A stretch of 64,000 nucleotides of DNA. Origin: Stereocaulon alpinum. Its lineage: Eukaryota > Ascomycota > Lecanoromycetes > Lecanorales > Stereocaulaceae. The notes under the pieces were generated by a model, which worked only from the letters and a program-made list of their open reading frames with translations, was not told the DNA's origin and did no database searches. Numbering within the stretch: position 1 is the stretch's first letter; each line of letters starts with the position of its first letter. A program made the position numbers and the translations under genes. The DNA lies in NCBI GenBank assembly GCA_018257865.1, contig JAEUBA010000029.1, positions 124,001 through 188,000 on the forward strand, given 5' to 3'. Below, in pieces: positions 47,208 through 58,755 of this stretch.

Positions 47208-50200
47208 ATGGCTTATGCTCAACAACCACGCTATGGCGGCCCTCAAAGACCCAACTACAAGCACCAGCAAGCTTCTTATGCATCTTCCGCCCAACCCTAC
47301 GCTGCCGAGTACGATTATGCCGATGGCAATCAGGGTGGTCAATACAATGAGGATCCTCGAGCTGGACCTTCACGGCAGTATTCTGATCCATATAGCCAAC
47401 AAACAGGAGGGTACAGGAATGACCAGGGGGCGTGGCAAGCGGGCGGTGCAACATACGCGCACGGCGGGCAGTATGGAGGCAGGGGCCAGCAAGGAGGTGG
47501 AAGGCAACCTGCAGAGCAGCATCACTCGGGACCAATGAAGCAGGGTGGTTACACGCACGGCGACCCTCGCAGCCAGGGACCTCCGCAGCCTAGGTCTAGA
47601 TTTCCGCCAAGGGACCGATATCAACAACAAGATTCAGGGTATGAGCCCAGTCGCCAGCTTGAATCACCACATCACCAGCAGCAGTACCCCCCAGGGCAAG
47701 AAACGTGGCAGGCAAACGGTGGCTACGGATATGACGACCAATCCTATGCAGCTCAGGACAAATGGACACCAATGCAAGAACATTATCCGGAGCCTTCGTA
47801 CAACGGAGCAAGTGGTTATCACGCTTCCCAACAGCATGCTGGATATCAGCAACAAGAATCTCCTGGTGGATATGATAGAGGGATCTCCCCAGACGAGCGC
47901 GGGCATCCTCCGAATGCTCCAACTAGCAGACATGAGACTTCAGCACCTAGATCTACCAAGGGTCAGTCACAGGGCAGCTCGATGAGGTCTGAGTCTACTC
48001 AGCGCTCAAAAGCTCGTGAGTGACCCAAATTGTAGCAAAGAGCGAGATCAAGCCTTTGAGAATTTTAGCTGACAGCCGCATCTAGCTCCTAAACGGATCG
48101 TCGAAACGCCAATGTCGCCCGACACAATTGCCTGGGACAATCCATTCCCCACATTTCCTATGAGACCTAAAAAAGGAGCGCATTCGAGCTCTAAGATTGT
48201 TGACGGCTCTTCGGGTGGATCAAACATGAAAGATGGGCCTGTTCAAGAGAAGGCGCTTGAAAGTAGGCCACAGACTGCGAGCAGCAAAGGTAGTAGCCAC
48301 AGTGTGCCGCGAGTTAGAGTCTTCGAAGAGCCAAATGGATACTCTAGCAATCAGCAGAATGGACATAAGGGTAGCCAGCCGCGATGGCCTAAAGGTGCCG
48401 AGCAAAACCGTGACGTAACACAAGCAAGGCCAAGTACCAGTGGGAATGACCATAGTGGAGGTCATTTTGATCAGCTCAAGCCACCTCCAGTAGTTGGTCG
48501 ACACTCAGAAGACAATAGGACAAGGCCATCAATTCGCAACGATTCGGTATTTGATTCGGGCTATGGGCGGAGCAGAACGATGCCGACAGCGGTTTCAGAA
48601 GGTGTTGTGAAGTCTGGCTATCAGCCAGCTCCGTCAGATCAATCGGCTCGGCAGGAACCTGGTCCAGTTGCTGGCTATCATGGGCCCGAAGACAGAGGGT
48701 ACTTGCCTGCGAGTCCCATCGATAGTCCCAGACAAAGGCCATATGGTCAACCAAAAGCGCAACACGATGAACGTAGACCTTACGGCCATGCAGCGATTGC
48801 GACTCCACCAGCTCAGAAGCCAAACCACCCTCAGTCCCATGCTCCACATGACAGTCTTGGCGATTTCTTTGACGGCTATTACGATGCGGGGCAACAGAAT
48901 CAGCAGTCTTCCATGCAAGACCAGCGAAACAAGCACCGATCTCCTGTTGATGAGGAAATGCCAAATTTTGATGCGATACCTGACCCGGGCGCCATCCATA
49001 GACGGGGCTTGACGATTGACGAACATCTGCAGCCGCAACACAAGCCACAAGAATACCCACCTATGCCAGCTCCACCTCGACAGCACGAGCGTGGAGATAA
49101 GAGGAGAGATCCGAACTACAGAGATCAAGTTTCACCACGAAGTAGATCGCAACCGAATCTGAAAGACCGGCGATCGCCGAGAGAGGAAAATTTTGATTTT
49201 GGTATACCTGGAAACCCTGGTAGACCACCTGCAACAGCTCCTGCTCCGGGCGGATATGGAGGTGGAAACGATCTAGCGATGGGAAATCCAAAGGATAGAC
49301 CGCATACGAGAGATCGGCCACCAATGGGCCGTGGCCCTCAAGGCCCTATGCTGGTTGCAGGATATGGCCCCGAAAGTCGAAACGGGTCCAGCTATCCACC
49401 TCCAAGGGCAGGGCTACCCCCTATACCTCACCAGAGCAACGATCCAACCGACCGATACCGTTCACCGCCGCTACAAGATGGACGCTCTCAAGGGCCCTCC
49501 ATGAGATCACCTGTTGGCGGGCCTTCTCCAATCGACCGAAATATGGCAAACGGTCTACCTCCATTAGGTTATCAGAATGGGGCACCACCTGATCGATTTC
49601 GTTCGCCGCCTACACAAGATGGTCGCTCTCGCGGAGCTCAGGTGAGGCCACCTGGTGGAGGACCGTCTCCTGTTGATCGGACTGGACCTACATTACCTCC
49701 AACCCGCACACCTTCGAATCCTGATGCGTTACCATCTCATCCTGCCCCATTCCGTCCAGGTCTAATGGAAGGCTCTCCGGTCAATCAAGCCGCAAAACCG
49801 CCTCCAGTCAGGCAGTACAACGCGGCTCCTTCGCCCATGCAAGCGTCTAATCCAACACGAAAAGGCTCCTCGCACTCCACTGACAATAGAGGAGATTCTG
49901 TTCCAGTCACCCATCAGGAGCTCGAACAGCTCCGACAAGCTACTGCAAAGAGACCTGATGATATGGCAACTCAACTTACCCTGGCCAAAAAGCTGGTCGA
50001 AGCGGCTACTGTTTTAGTTGATGAGCGCGCAGACCCAAGGGCCAAAAGCAAAGCTCGCGAAAAGTACATCGCGGATGCCTACAAGATTGTGAAGAAACTT
50101 TCGGGAAATGGGCACACAGAAGCCAATTTCTACCTTGCAGACGCCTACAGTCGCGGATCATTAGGATTAGAAGCAGATACACGTGAAGCCTTCAAATTCT

Positions 50201-51141
50201 ACCAAGCAGCAGCCAAAGCAGGACATGCTCAAGCTGCTTATAGAGTAGCAGTGTGCTGCGAAATCGGACAAGAAGAGGGTGGTGGGACGAGCAGAGACGC
50301 GGTAAAGGCTATGCAATGGTATAAGCGTGCTGCGACGCTAGGAGACACTCCCGCAATGTACAAGATGGGTATCATCTCACTGAAAGGGCTTTTGGGCCAA
50401 CCTAGGAACCCTCGGGAGGCCTTGGTCTGGTTGAAGAAAGCTGCTGATCGTGCGGATCGGGAGAACCCTCATGCTCTTCATGAACTCGTGAGTTTTTCAT
50501 GTGAGATGACCAAATAGAGGATGGTACTGACGAATGTTAGGCTCTGCTCCATGAGAAGCCCACTGGCAACGAGGGTATACAAAAAGATGAGACGTATTCC
50601 AGGCAACTGTTCACCCAAGCAGCCAAGCTAGGCTACAAATTCTCCCAGTTCCGACTCGGCTGCGCATACGAATACGGCCTGCTGGGATGTCCTGTAGACC
50701 CCCGACAGAGCATCGCTTGGTACAGTAAAGCCGCGGTCCAAGAAGAGCACCAAAGCGAGCTGGCCCTGAGCGGCTGGTATCTCACAGGATCCGAAGGTGT
50801 TCTCCAGCAAAGCGATACCGAGGCGTACCTCTGGGCACGCAAAGCTGCTCAGGCTGGTCTGGCCAAGGCTGAGTATGCTATGGGATACTTTACGGAAGTT
50901 GGGATTGGGGCTCCTGCCAATCTTGACGATGCCAAGCGGTGGTATTGGCGTGCTGCATGTAAGTGTCCATGCTGTGACCGTCTATTGAGGTTTACTGACC
51001 CAAGCTTTCGCAGCACAAAACTTCCAGAAAGCGCGGGAGAAGCTTGAGGACTTGCGGAAGGGTGGTGGGACGAAGCAGAGGGTGAGGGTCTCACGGTCCA
51101 ACATGAAAAAGCAATCAGATGGTGAATGTCTGGTCATGTAA
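47208..51141 (+). CDS. Sel1-repeat activator of chitin synthase (Skt5-like)
   Basis: Exons are 47208-48015, 48086-50487, 50541-50958 and 51014-51141; all phases agree; 1251 aa. The first two thirds are disordered and rich in Gln, Pro, Gly and Arg, with YGG/QQ-type repeats at the N-terminus and PP-RSPP..DGRS repeats near 49440-49690. After the first intron the reading continues PPKRIVETPMSPDTIAWDNPFP. About 350 residues of Sel1-like repeats follow, including EANFYLADAYSRGSLG, AFKFYQAAAKAGHAQAAYRVA, MQWYKRAATLGDTPAMYKMG, SIAWYSKAAVQEEHQSELAL and AKRWYWRAA. The layout is that of yeast Skt5 and related regulators that recruit or activate chitin synthase at growth sites and septa. The exact partner enzyme is inferred from the family. 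Confidence 0.87.
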
Positions 51142-51667
51142 TACATACTTGTGTTTCTATACGCTTTTTTCTGTCGTCACGAAGCATAAAAGCCTAAGTA
51201 GGCAGCGTCATTGATGCATTGGGGGTCTCTATTCGATACTCTGGATACGATAGATTTCATTGGTCATCAAGCGACGAGCGATGGGGCTGTTGTACGATAA
51301 AGGGGACGAGGCAGTACCTTTGATGCTCTAGCTACTTAAGGCTACAATGGACATCCAGCTTGAGAAGCTCTTTATTCTTTCGATCCTTTCGTGTACTCCT
51401 CTGGCCTCACTCCAACGTCTCCGCCTACAAGTACTATCTAATACCTTCTTGAACCTTGGAGACCCAAGGACAAACCTGGGACAGTGGGATGCTGTTGTCT
51501 CGTCGGCTATTGCACCCGGCTGAGGTCTTCGGGCGTTCGGGAATAATCGCTCTCCGGCCATGGAAAAGCCTTGGACACATTTGTGATGCTTTGTAAATGC
51601 TGACCCAACTAGATGCGATATAAATCCTACAAGAGAAGTAGATAGTCCCTGTTATATCAATTGCTGC
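51142..51667. promoter_or_regulatory. Upstream region of the DODA dioxygenase
   Basis: 526 bp between the Sel1-repeat gene stop and the dioxygenase start. One short minus-strand ORF has no domain. Confidence 0.4.
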
Positions 51668-52963
51668 ATGTCTGTCCGTAGCTTCTCTGTGACCATTCTC
51701 TCCACAGTCATCCCAGTCCTAGCCGTCTTACTTGCATATCAAGCCTCGACCCGCTGGTCAAATTTCTCATCCACTATCAAAGAAGACTGGTCCAGTGATT
51801 TTCGTGCGGATCCTATGCTTAGGGCTGTTGAGAGTGTATCTACCACAGCAGCAAAGATGGCGAAAACACCTGTCTATTTGTATGCAGTCCTTCTAAGTTA
51901 TACACAGCGTATTTGTTACTTGATATATATGTACTGACTCGAACTTTCAGCGTGTCTCATGGCGGTGTAAGTTGCTCTTTACGCTCTAAGAAATGAGGAT
52001 GTTGTTCTGCTATGTGGCAAGGACTGATCTAGATTCCAAAGCCCATGACCATGCACGAGACGGACCATCCAGTCTACAGCAAGCTCCAGGAGATCGGAAA
52101 AGAAATCACTACGAAAGTCAAACCAAAGGCTGTTGTAGTCTTCTCTGCACATTGGCAGGCAGAGAGGCCAAATACCATTCTGGTTAATACGAAGGAAAAG
52201 AATGATCTGATATATGAGCAAGTAGCCTCTCGTAGCCATCGATGGTTTCATAGTGCGTCAGAGGAGAAAGGCGCTGATTGGATGTCACACAGCTTCTACG
52301 GGTTTCCGAGTCACTATTACAAAGGTGAGCCAGCCTTTCAACCCAGTAAGTGAATTACCTGTTATACTAAGTCACCAACAAGCAAAATACCCAAACGTCG
52401 GCAGCAAAGAAATAGCCTCCCGCGTCATGTCAGCTCTCAAGTCCAACGGCATCGAAGCCGAGTCCACATCAAGAGGTCTCGATCACGGCGTCTGGGTTTC
52501 CTTCAATGTCCTCTTCGATCCAGAAGCCAACCCCCTAAACGTGCCCATAGTCCAAGTATCTCTCTTCTCCTCCGAAGATCCTCACCAGCACTATGCGCTA
52601 GGCCGCACAGTCTCTGCTCTCCGCTCCGAAAACATCGCAATCATAGTCTCAGGCATGGCTGTGCACAACCTGCAAGACTTAGTACGCACGATGGGAAATC
52701 CGACACCAATGCCTTATACGAGTAGTTTCGACGAAGCGTTGAAGGATGCAGTGACTGTGGGGCCTGCTGAGCGGGAGGAGAAGATGGCAGCGCTCTTGAA
52801 GAGGCCGGATGCAAGGCAGGCGCATCCTACCCTCGAGCATCTATTGCCCATTTTCATTGGGGCAGGAGCTGCGGGAGAGGACATGGGGGAGAGGTTATGG
52901 ACGCTGAAGGAGGGGAGTTTGAGCTATGCGCAGTATAGATTTGGAGAAGTAGAAGCGAATTGA
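51668..52963 (+). CDS. DODA-type (LigB) extradiol aromatic-ring-opening dioxygenase
   Basis: Exons are 51668-51879, 51951-51966 (16 nt), 52033-52217, 52293-52324 and 52383-52963; 341 aa. A hydrophobic N-terminus (VTILSTVIPVLAVLLAY) suggests a membrane anchor or signal. The catalytic core shows VSHGG (in the micro-exon), FSAHWQAE, DFYGFPSHYY and RGLDHGVWV, the His residues expected to bind the iron or zinc of this class III ring-cleaving family. Introns are GT-AG except 52218-52292, a 75-nt GC-AG intron (GA|GCAAGT..CACAG). Reading through it replaces the conserved IYDFYGFP with an extra 25 residues in frame. Plant and fungal members act on catecholic substrates such as DOPA; the substrate here is unknown. 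Confidence 0.9.
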
Positions 52964-53676
52964 GCGTGCTTGCATATCTTGCGGCCTTTTTATGTACAAT
53001 ACTCCTATTCGTAGCACCATCCGATTATATCCCTGATTGTACTAAGCCTGCGACCTTTTCTTCTATCTGCTTGTCTGTCAAGCCTGCCAAGGTGGAGTCA
53101 GTACAGTTTTTCAATTGAGGAACAGAGTACTATACCGCTCAGTGACTCCTGCTTCTCTTTCCCAAGCTCTGTATCGTCGCGTTAGCCGTGATCCTAGACC
53201 GCAATCTCTACCCAAGCTTACCATATCTGGCGAATATCCGTGGCTGTGTATCAAGCGCTTCCCTCAACATGATCGGTGTATGTGGATTGTTCTTCTTCAT
53301 GGTAGGATATGCTCGTGTAAGGAACGATCTGAAGTGCAATGTCAATCCAAAGACTTCATATCTCATAGAGTGATGGTAACAAACCTGGTAGCAGCACTAT
53401 GCTCCGAACTCTGACAAAACAAAAACCGCACCTCCCTCAAGCTCTTCGTAAAAGCGTATTTGCCCGACATGTTGACTCGATAGCTGTCAATCCAGAAGAG
53501 AGTACCTACCGATCCTCAACTCTCGAGACGGAGCCTTGGCACATCGGAGATAAACCCCAAGCGGTCGGAGGGAAGAACCCGGAGCCCCAACCAACATCGC
53601 TCACCTCAGACTCACTCACACTCCCACCTCCATCAATCGATCGCAACAACCTCTCCTCTCCACTCCACCACTAGCC
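52964..53676. promoter_or_regulatory. Upstream region of the pyruvate carrier, with a 91-codon upstream ORF
   Basis: 713 bp. An ATG-started ORF runs from 53399 to a stop at 53672-53674, two bases before the carrier's ATG at 53677. Its first 24 codons are basic and acid-free (MLRTLTKQKPHLPQALRKSV). Whether it lies in the transcript is unknown. The remainder is promoter and spacer. Confidence 0.4.
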
Positions 53677-54441
53677 ATGTCTTCTTCGCGCGCAGGACTC
53701 CGCTTCCTGCACTCCTCCCGCCTCATACGAGATTCATTCAAGAGGAACATCGGCCGCCGATTCGCAACCGTAGATGCAACAGCTACTACTGCTCCCCCGA
53801 CAGCTGCTCAACAGAATGCCTTCCAGCGCTTATGGAATAGTCCAATTGGGATGAAGACGGTGCATTTCTGGTACGTAGAAACCGTCGTTTACTTTACCAT
53901 GAGGTTTACGATTACTGACAACGAACTTGCCAGGGCTCCTGTAATGAAGGTGCGCTTGCAGCAGTAGTGGTAGCATATATGCTCGCGAGTTCTCCGATTG
54001 ACATGTTATACACAGTGGAGCATCGTCCTAGCTGGCGTCAGCGACTTCACGCGCCCCGCTAAATCCCTCTCCCTGACACAAAATATCGCCCTCACGTGCA
54101 CCGGCGCGATCTGGACTCGATGGTGCTATATTATCAAGCCTCGGAATCTATTGTAAGCCCCCCCCCATCCCTTTCTCCCCTCTCCCAACCATTCACAACT
54201 CGCATCCATGATCGAAAAGCTAATTGATGTCTACCAATCCTGCAGTCTAGCAGCAGTCAATTTCTTCCTCTGCTGTACGGGCGTGACGCAAGTGACGAGG
54301 ATATATTTGTATCAGAAGAGTATTGAGGGGTTGTCGGCGGAGGAGATTGCGGAGAAGGATGCGAGGGAGGCGAAGGAGACTGTCAAGGGCATTGCAAAGG
54401 ATCCGGAGGGGGCGGTGGATAGGGCTGTCAATGTTAATTGA
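53677..54441 (+). CDS. Mitochondrial pyruvate carrier subunit (MPC2/3 type)
   Basis: Exons are 53677-53870, 53934-53949 (16 nt), 54016-54152 and 54246-54441; all GT-AG; 180 aa. The N-terminus (MSSSRAGLRFLHSSRLIRDS) is basic like an inner-membrane precursor. The MPC core follows: FQRLWNSPIGMKTVHFWAP, WSIVLAGVSDFTRPAKSLSL, TQNIALTCTGAIWTRW and AAVNFFLCCTGVTQ, giving two to three membrane helices. The micro-exon supplies APVMK within the conserved HFWAPVMKW block, so it must be included. The tail is charged. The protein pairs with an MPC1-type partner to import pyruvate across the inner membrane. The partner is not in this window. Confidence 0.93.
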
Positions 54442-55384
54442 GTGGGAGGAGGAAGTAAGGAGGAGGGGGGAGATATAGATGCTAATTGTGTAGCTTTTGT
54501 GCGTATGACGGATGTATTCCCCCTGCGAGGTGGGACGTTGGCTGCTTGTCATGGTATCTACTGGTAGCTAGTCAATTAGTCCTTCAGTCAAAGGCTTCGT
54601 TTTCGCTTCAGTGTCAGTGTACTTGCAGTTGTGGGATACATTGGTTGGTCGTTGCGAAGTGTCAATTGCCACTACCTGTTGCATAATGGCTACATAACAT
54701 ACACATATGCAACGGCAGGACCTCGGCCACACAGTATGTCAAATGGCTGTTCATAGAACCAGATCGAGCTGATTGGGGCCTTTTCTCTCTTGGTGCGATA
54801 GCACCTCCGTCACCGACCCTCCTACCACCATGCTTCTCTAGCTTGTCACCTCACTTTGGAGGTGTTACAATACCAAGGCAGACATTTCCGTCCGCATTTT
54901 CCGAAATGCCATACTAACTGAAACACTAAACAACGATGACCGCTATTATTTCCCACTCCCCAGCCCCCAGGGGCTCAATACACATCATCAGATCAATCAA
55001 CCGACAATGTGCCGTCTACAGAATTCACTCTTGAACAATAGACTAGCGCACAAAACACAATACCCCAAAAAGGCTGAAACACGGGGTCAATTATTTCAAA
55101 CCCAACAGTGCGAGGAGTGAATATAGCCTTGTAATAATAGGGACGAAAACATGAGACCTGAAACTTAGTATACTACTATTGTCAACACAATAGATATTCG
55201 GGATGAATAGAGACTCCCAGCCTCCTCTGGATAAGTATAGAAGGGAGAACTTACCTCGTAGATTCGTATCCTTGTAATCTCGTCCTGCATCTCTTTCTCT
55301 TCCTCATACGTACTGACTTCCAAAGCTGTCAATCAACCAATTCGTGCACTTCTTTTTCACACAGACAAACACGAAGCAAACAGG
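54442..55384. promoter_or_regulatory. Upstream region of the Nup53-like fusion gene
   Basis: 943 bp without a gene I can support. It includes the 3' flank of the pyruvate carrier gene and, at 55250-55384, a pyrimidine-rich leader typical of fungal transcripts. Confidence 0.4.
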
Positions 55385-58300
55385 ATGTCTGACTGGCCTA
55401 ATATTCCAACCAGCGCTGGCGCTGGCTCCTCATTCAATGCCGCATCACCCTCAACACCAGAGTCGACGGGAACCCCGAGGAGAATAACGTTTTACAGTGG
55501 AGAGGTACGTAGACGAGAGCAAGAGGAAGCAGCGAGAGCCGCTGCTGGTCTCACTGCTGCTGCTGGTCCATCGGGACAAACTCCATTTCAACGCGCAATG
55601 GCCTCAATGGCGACTCCGAGCTGGCTCGTTCCCCCTCCCACCCCCACCACCACTGCTGGTCCTTCGGGACAAACTCCATATCAGCAAGCAATGGCCTCAA
55701 TCGCGACACCAAACTGGCAGGTTCCCCGTACCACCCCCACCACCACTGCTGGTCCTTCGGGACAAACTCCAATTCGACGCGCAATGACCCCCCTTGTGAC
55801 TCCAATCTGGCTCAATCCCCCAACCACTCCCACCACCACTGCTGGTCCTTCGGGACAAACTCCAATTCGACGCGCAATGACCCCCCTTGTGACTCCAATC
55901 TGGCTCAATCCCCCAACCACTCCCACCACCACTGCTGTCACACCCTCCGCCCCCGCCGCCCCTAAAAAAGTCGGGAGCCAGGCCGTACCAGAAAGCTACA
56001 CTGGGGGCACTGGCCTGCCGCCAAGCGGGTCAAGCGCAGCGCCGTTCTCCACCTCAACCTCCACCCCACCCTCTGCTCCTGCTCCTGCCCTAAAATTAGG
56101 GAATCACACAGTCGAGGCAGCTGCGCCGACGCCCTCGGCCTCTTTCCAACAACTCGCGGACGCACCACCCCTGTCTACAACCTACGACGCTCCCGCCCTG
56201 CCAACGGGCAACGACATTCTGAAAAGCCTCCTCAATCCCGCCATTGGCCGCCCAGTCTGGTCTCCACTCCCTCCTCCGCCATCAATCTCGCTGCCGCCGC
56301 CGCCGCCGCCCCCTCCTGGCCCACCTTTGTGGGTATACAACCCACGAACATGGCAGCAAGAGCTGCATTACGTCTCTCTTAATCATCCAGCGGCGTGGGA
56401 GACCCTAGTCGGCCTCTTCTTTCAGGAGACGGGCCGCTTCCCCGTGGAAGTAGCCGATAGCTCGCACGTCTCAGCAATATTGCGAGAGTTTTGGGTGCTG
56501 GACGCCCGAAAGCAGGATCTGGGGGTGGCTAACCCCCTTAAACTTGAATTCGAGAAGTGGGAACGGCCCCAAGGGGATGAGTCCTTTGCGTTGCTCGTGG
56601 CCGCCGTTAACATCGGCGGACAGGCAACTTTGGAGTGCGTGGTGCGTTCGTGGGCAGGTCGTTGCCCGGATCGGGCACGTTTTGTTCTGTGGAAAGCCGG
56701 CTGGATCCGGCCCTTCGACTTTGAGTCCTTCTATCCGGAGGAGCGAAGAGTGTTGCGCGCCATCGTAATGATGGAGGAGGGAGAGGAACGGAGCCGCTTG
56801 TTGGCTCGAGCAAAGGAGGAGTCCCCGCGCTTTGTCCAGCAATGTCTGGACGATGGTTGTTTCTGTCCCGCGTAAGTATGACCTGCACCCAGTTACTGTT
56901 TTCCTCGTGTCACTTGTATGAAGGCATCTTGTTGTCAACCGTTAGCCTTGTTTGCCCTGAGAAGTCCGTCGTCAGTATGATCGCGCTTGTTGCGCTAAAC
57001 ACGGGTTGCTGATTCTTGGCAAACACAGCAAAAGCTCAACCTTCAAGCGTAAAGCAGAGGACGGGAACGATCCAGAGTATGACTATTCCAATACTTGGGA
57101 GCAAACTCAACGTAGGATCAGAGGCAGCGCAGAATTTCCACCGCTTGAGCGAACTCCTCCTAAGAAGCTCAGAATGTCGTTGATCGGCCACGGCCAGCCA
57201 ACACAATTCCATGGCGTGCCTCTTGAAGAGCGAGCTATTGACAGCAAGGGCAATCGGTTGCCGTGGTCTTTGGAATGGCATGAGTAAGTATCGCCATCCT
57301 CCAGAACATACCACTCAACCTACTGACAGAAGTGCAGGGACCACCCAAATGCCCGTGGACAGAAGCGACATACCGAGGAGAGAGGCCCGTTCGGCAAGTC
57401 GTCTACAAGACGCCACGGTTCTTCCAGAACAAGAACAGCGACACCAGCAAAGAAGGAGAATCCCCGTCTCGACGGCTTCGCAGAGGCACTTCAGTTCTCT
57501 GCAAAGAAGGCCATCGAGGACCAGCAAGAAGCAAATGCATTAGCGAGACCTCAGACCGACGGCCACACGACCTCACATAGCGCCCCTTCGCACGACAAGG
57601 AACCGACTTCTGTCGTCTTTTACGGATTTAGTGAGAGCACGCAATGGTCTGCTATCGACTCTTACGAAAAGGCTTCGCACGGCATGATCTGTGAAGACTA
57701 TGACCGCGAGCCTCCTGCCCAGCTACAGAAATACCCAAGAACACTGAGCTCTACCTCTTCCGTCAAGCGAAGACCCTTGACTCAACAAGAGAGAAGCATG
57801 GCTTTCAAGTGGGCTGGAGGCAAACACTGGATCAAGGTTACCTTCGATTCTGCAGAAGCCGCGAACCGAGCCATCGAGCATTCTCCATATCCGATCTATG
57901 GGAAATGGGTATACGCCGAGCTCTATCACGGTGAAACACCTGCCGATGTCGAAATCCCGATCCTCGAAAGCGAGCAAGCAAATGCACGACCTGCTGGTAG
58001 ACCCGCACAGACACTGAGCGCCGCTTTTTCGCAGCAAGCCAGCCACCAGCAACGAGCAACAGCTACACTCCCACGATCCTTCAACCCAGCTGCTATGCCA
58101 CAAGCAGACGATCAACGGCCAAGTGATGCCTTATCATCTTCACCATCTACAGCTTCGTCGGCCACAGCCACAGGCCCAGAATATCACAACCTGCGTAACC
58201 GTCATCCATCTCAGACTCAAGACCCTGAATCTTCTACTGCTGCACAGACCGTCACACCAGCATCAGACGATGCGCCTGCGGAATATGACCCTCGTTTTAT

Positions 58301-58568
58301 GAAACATTTCCAACATATCCCACGCACCGTCATCCGTCCTGCCAGCGAAGCCTATCCAGTATTGCCAAACCGTTGGGAGAGATGGGCTCAATGGCTTAGA
58401 GCGAACAGCTTGATTCCGGGTGATTTTATTGGAGACGTATTACCACGTGACGAGAGCGGCAACTTCGACTGGAATGGAGCGACCTGGTACTGGCGCTTCT
58501 GGTACACTATCGACAAGGCTCTCGGCACTGACGTTTGTGATTTGAAGCCCGACCCTATGGAAGAATGA
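55385..58568 (+). CDS. Nup53/Nup35-like nucleoporin with proline-rich repeat N-terminus
   Basis: Best model: exons 55385-56871, 57029-57283 and 57338-58568, 990 aa. The first intron (GTAAGT..CACAG, 157 nt, branch-like CTGAT 18-20 nt before the end) joins ..DDGCFCPA to KSSTFKRKAEDG in phase. The N-terminus holds four 31-residue repeats (AGPSGQTP..), then a polyproline run and a globular segment (WETLVGLFFQETGRFPVEVA..) I do not recognise. The C-terminal part has an RRM-like fold of the Nup35/53 type: TSVVFYGFSESTQWSAIDSY, HWIKVTFDSAEAANRAIEHS and GKWVYAELYHGETP. A Trp-rich amphipathic end (NGATWYWRFWYTIDKALG) could touch the nuclear membrane. The alternative is two genes, the second starting at ATG 57174. 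The Nup53-like call is firmer than the fusion. Confidence 0.6.
55559..55930 (+). repeat. Four 93-bp tandem repeats in coding sequence
   Basis: Units start at 55559, 55652, 55745 and 55838, each coding for 31 residues beginning AGPSGQTP within the N-terminus of the Nup53-like gene. Units 3 and 4 are identical at every base by my reading, while 1 and 2 have diverged, so the last duplication is recent. Confidence 0.92.
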
Positions 58569-58755
58569 GACCGAATGGCACCTTCCCAAACACTTCATGT
58601 CCTCATCAACAAGTGGAGAATTGAGTCCCAATGGCATCTTCCTTGACCTTCCATCCTAACATCGACGAGTGGAGAACCGAGTCCGAATGGCGTCTCCCTC
58701 GACCACATCATATCATCGACAGGTGAAGGGTGAGTCCCAAAGGCATCTCACCAAT
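58566..58755. repeat. Degenerate ~56-bp repeats after the Nup53-like stop
   Basis: The block GAGTCCCAATGGCATCTTCC recurs in degenerate form at about 58566, 58623, 58679 and 58732. Spacing is 53-57 bp and the linker contains CATC(A/G)ACRAGTGGAG. The first copy overlaps the stop codon of the Nup53-like gene. Confidence 0.7.
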
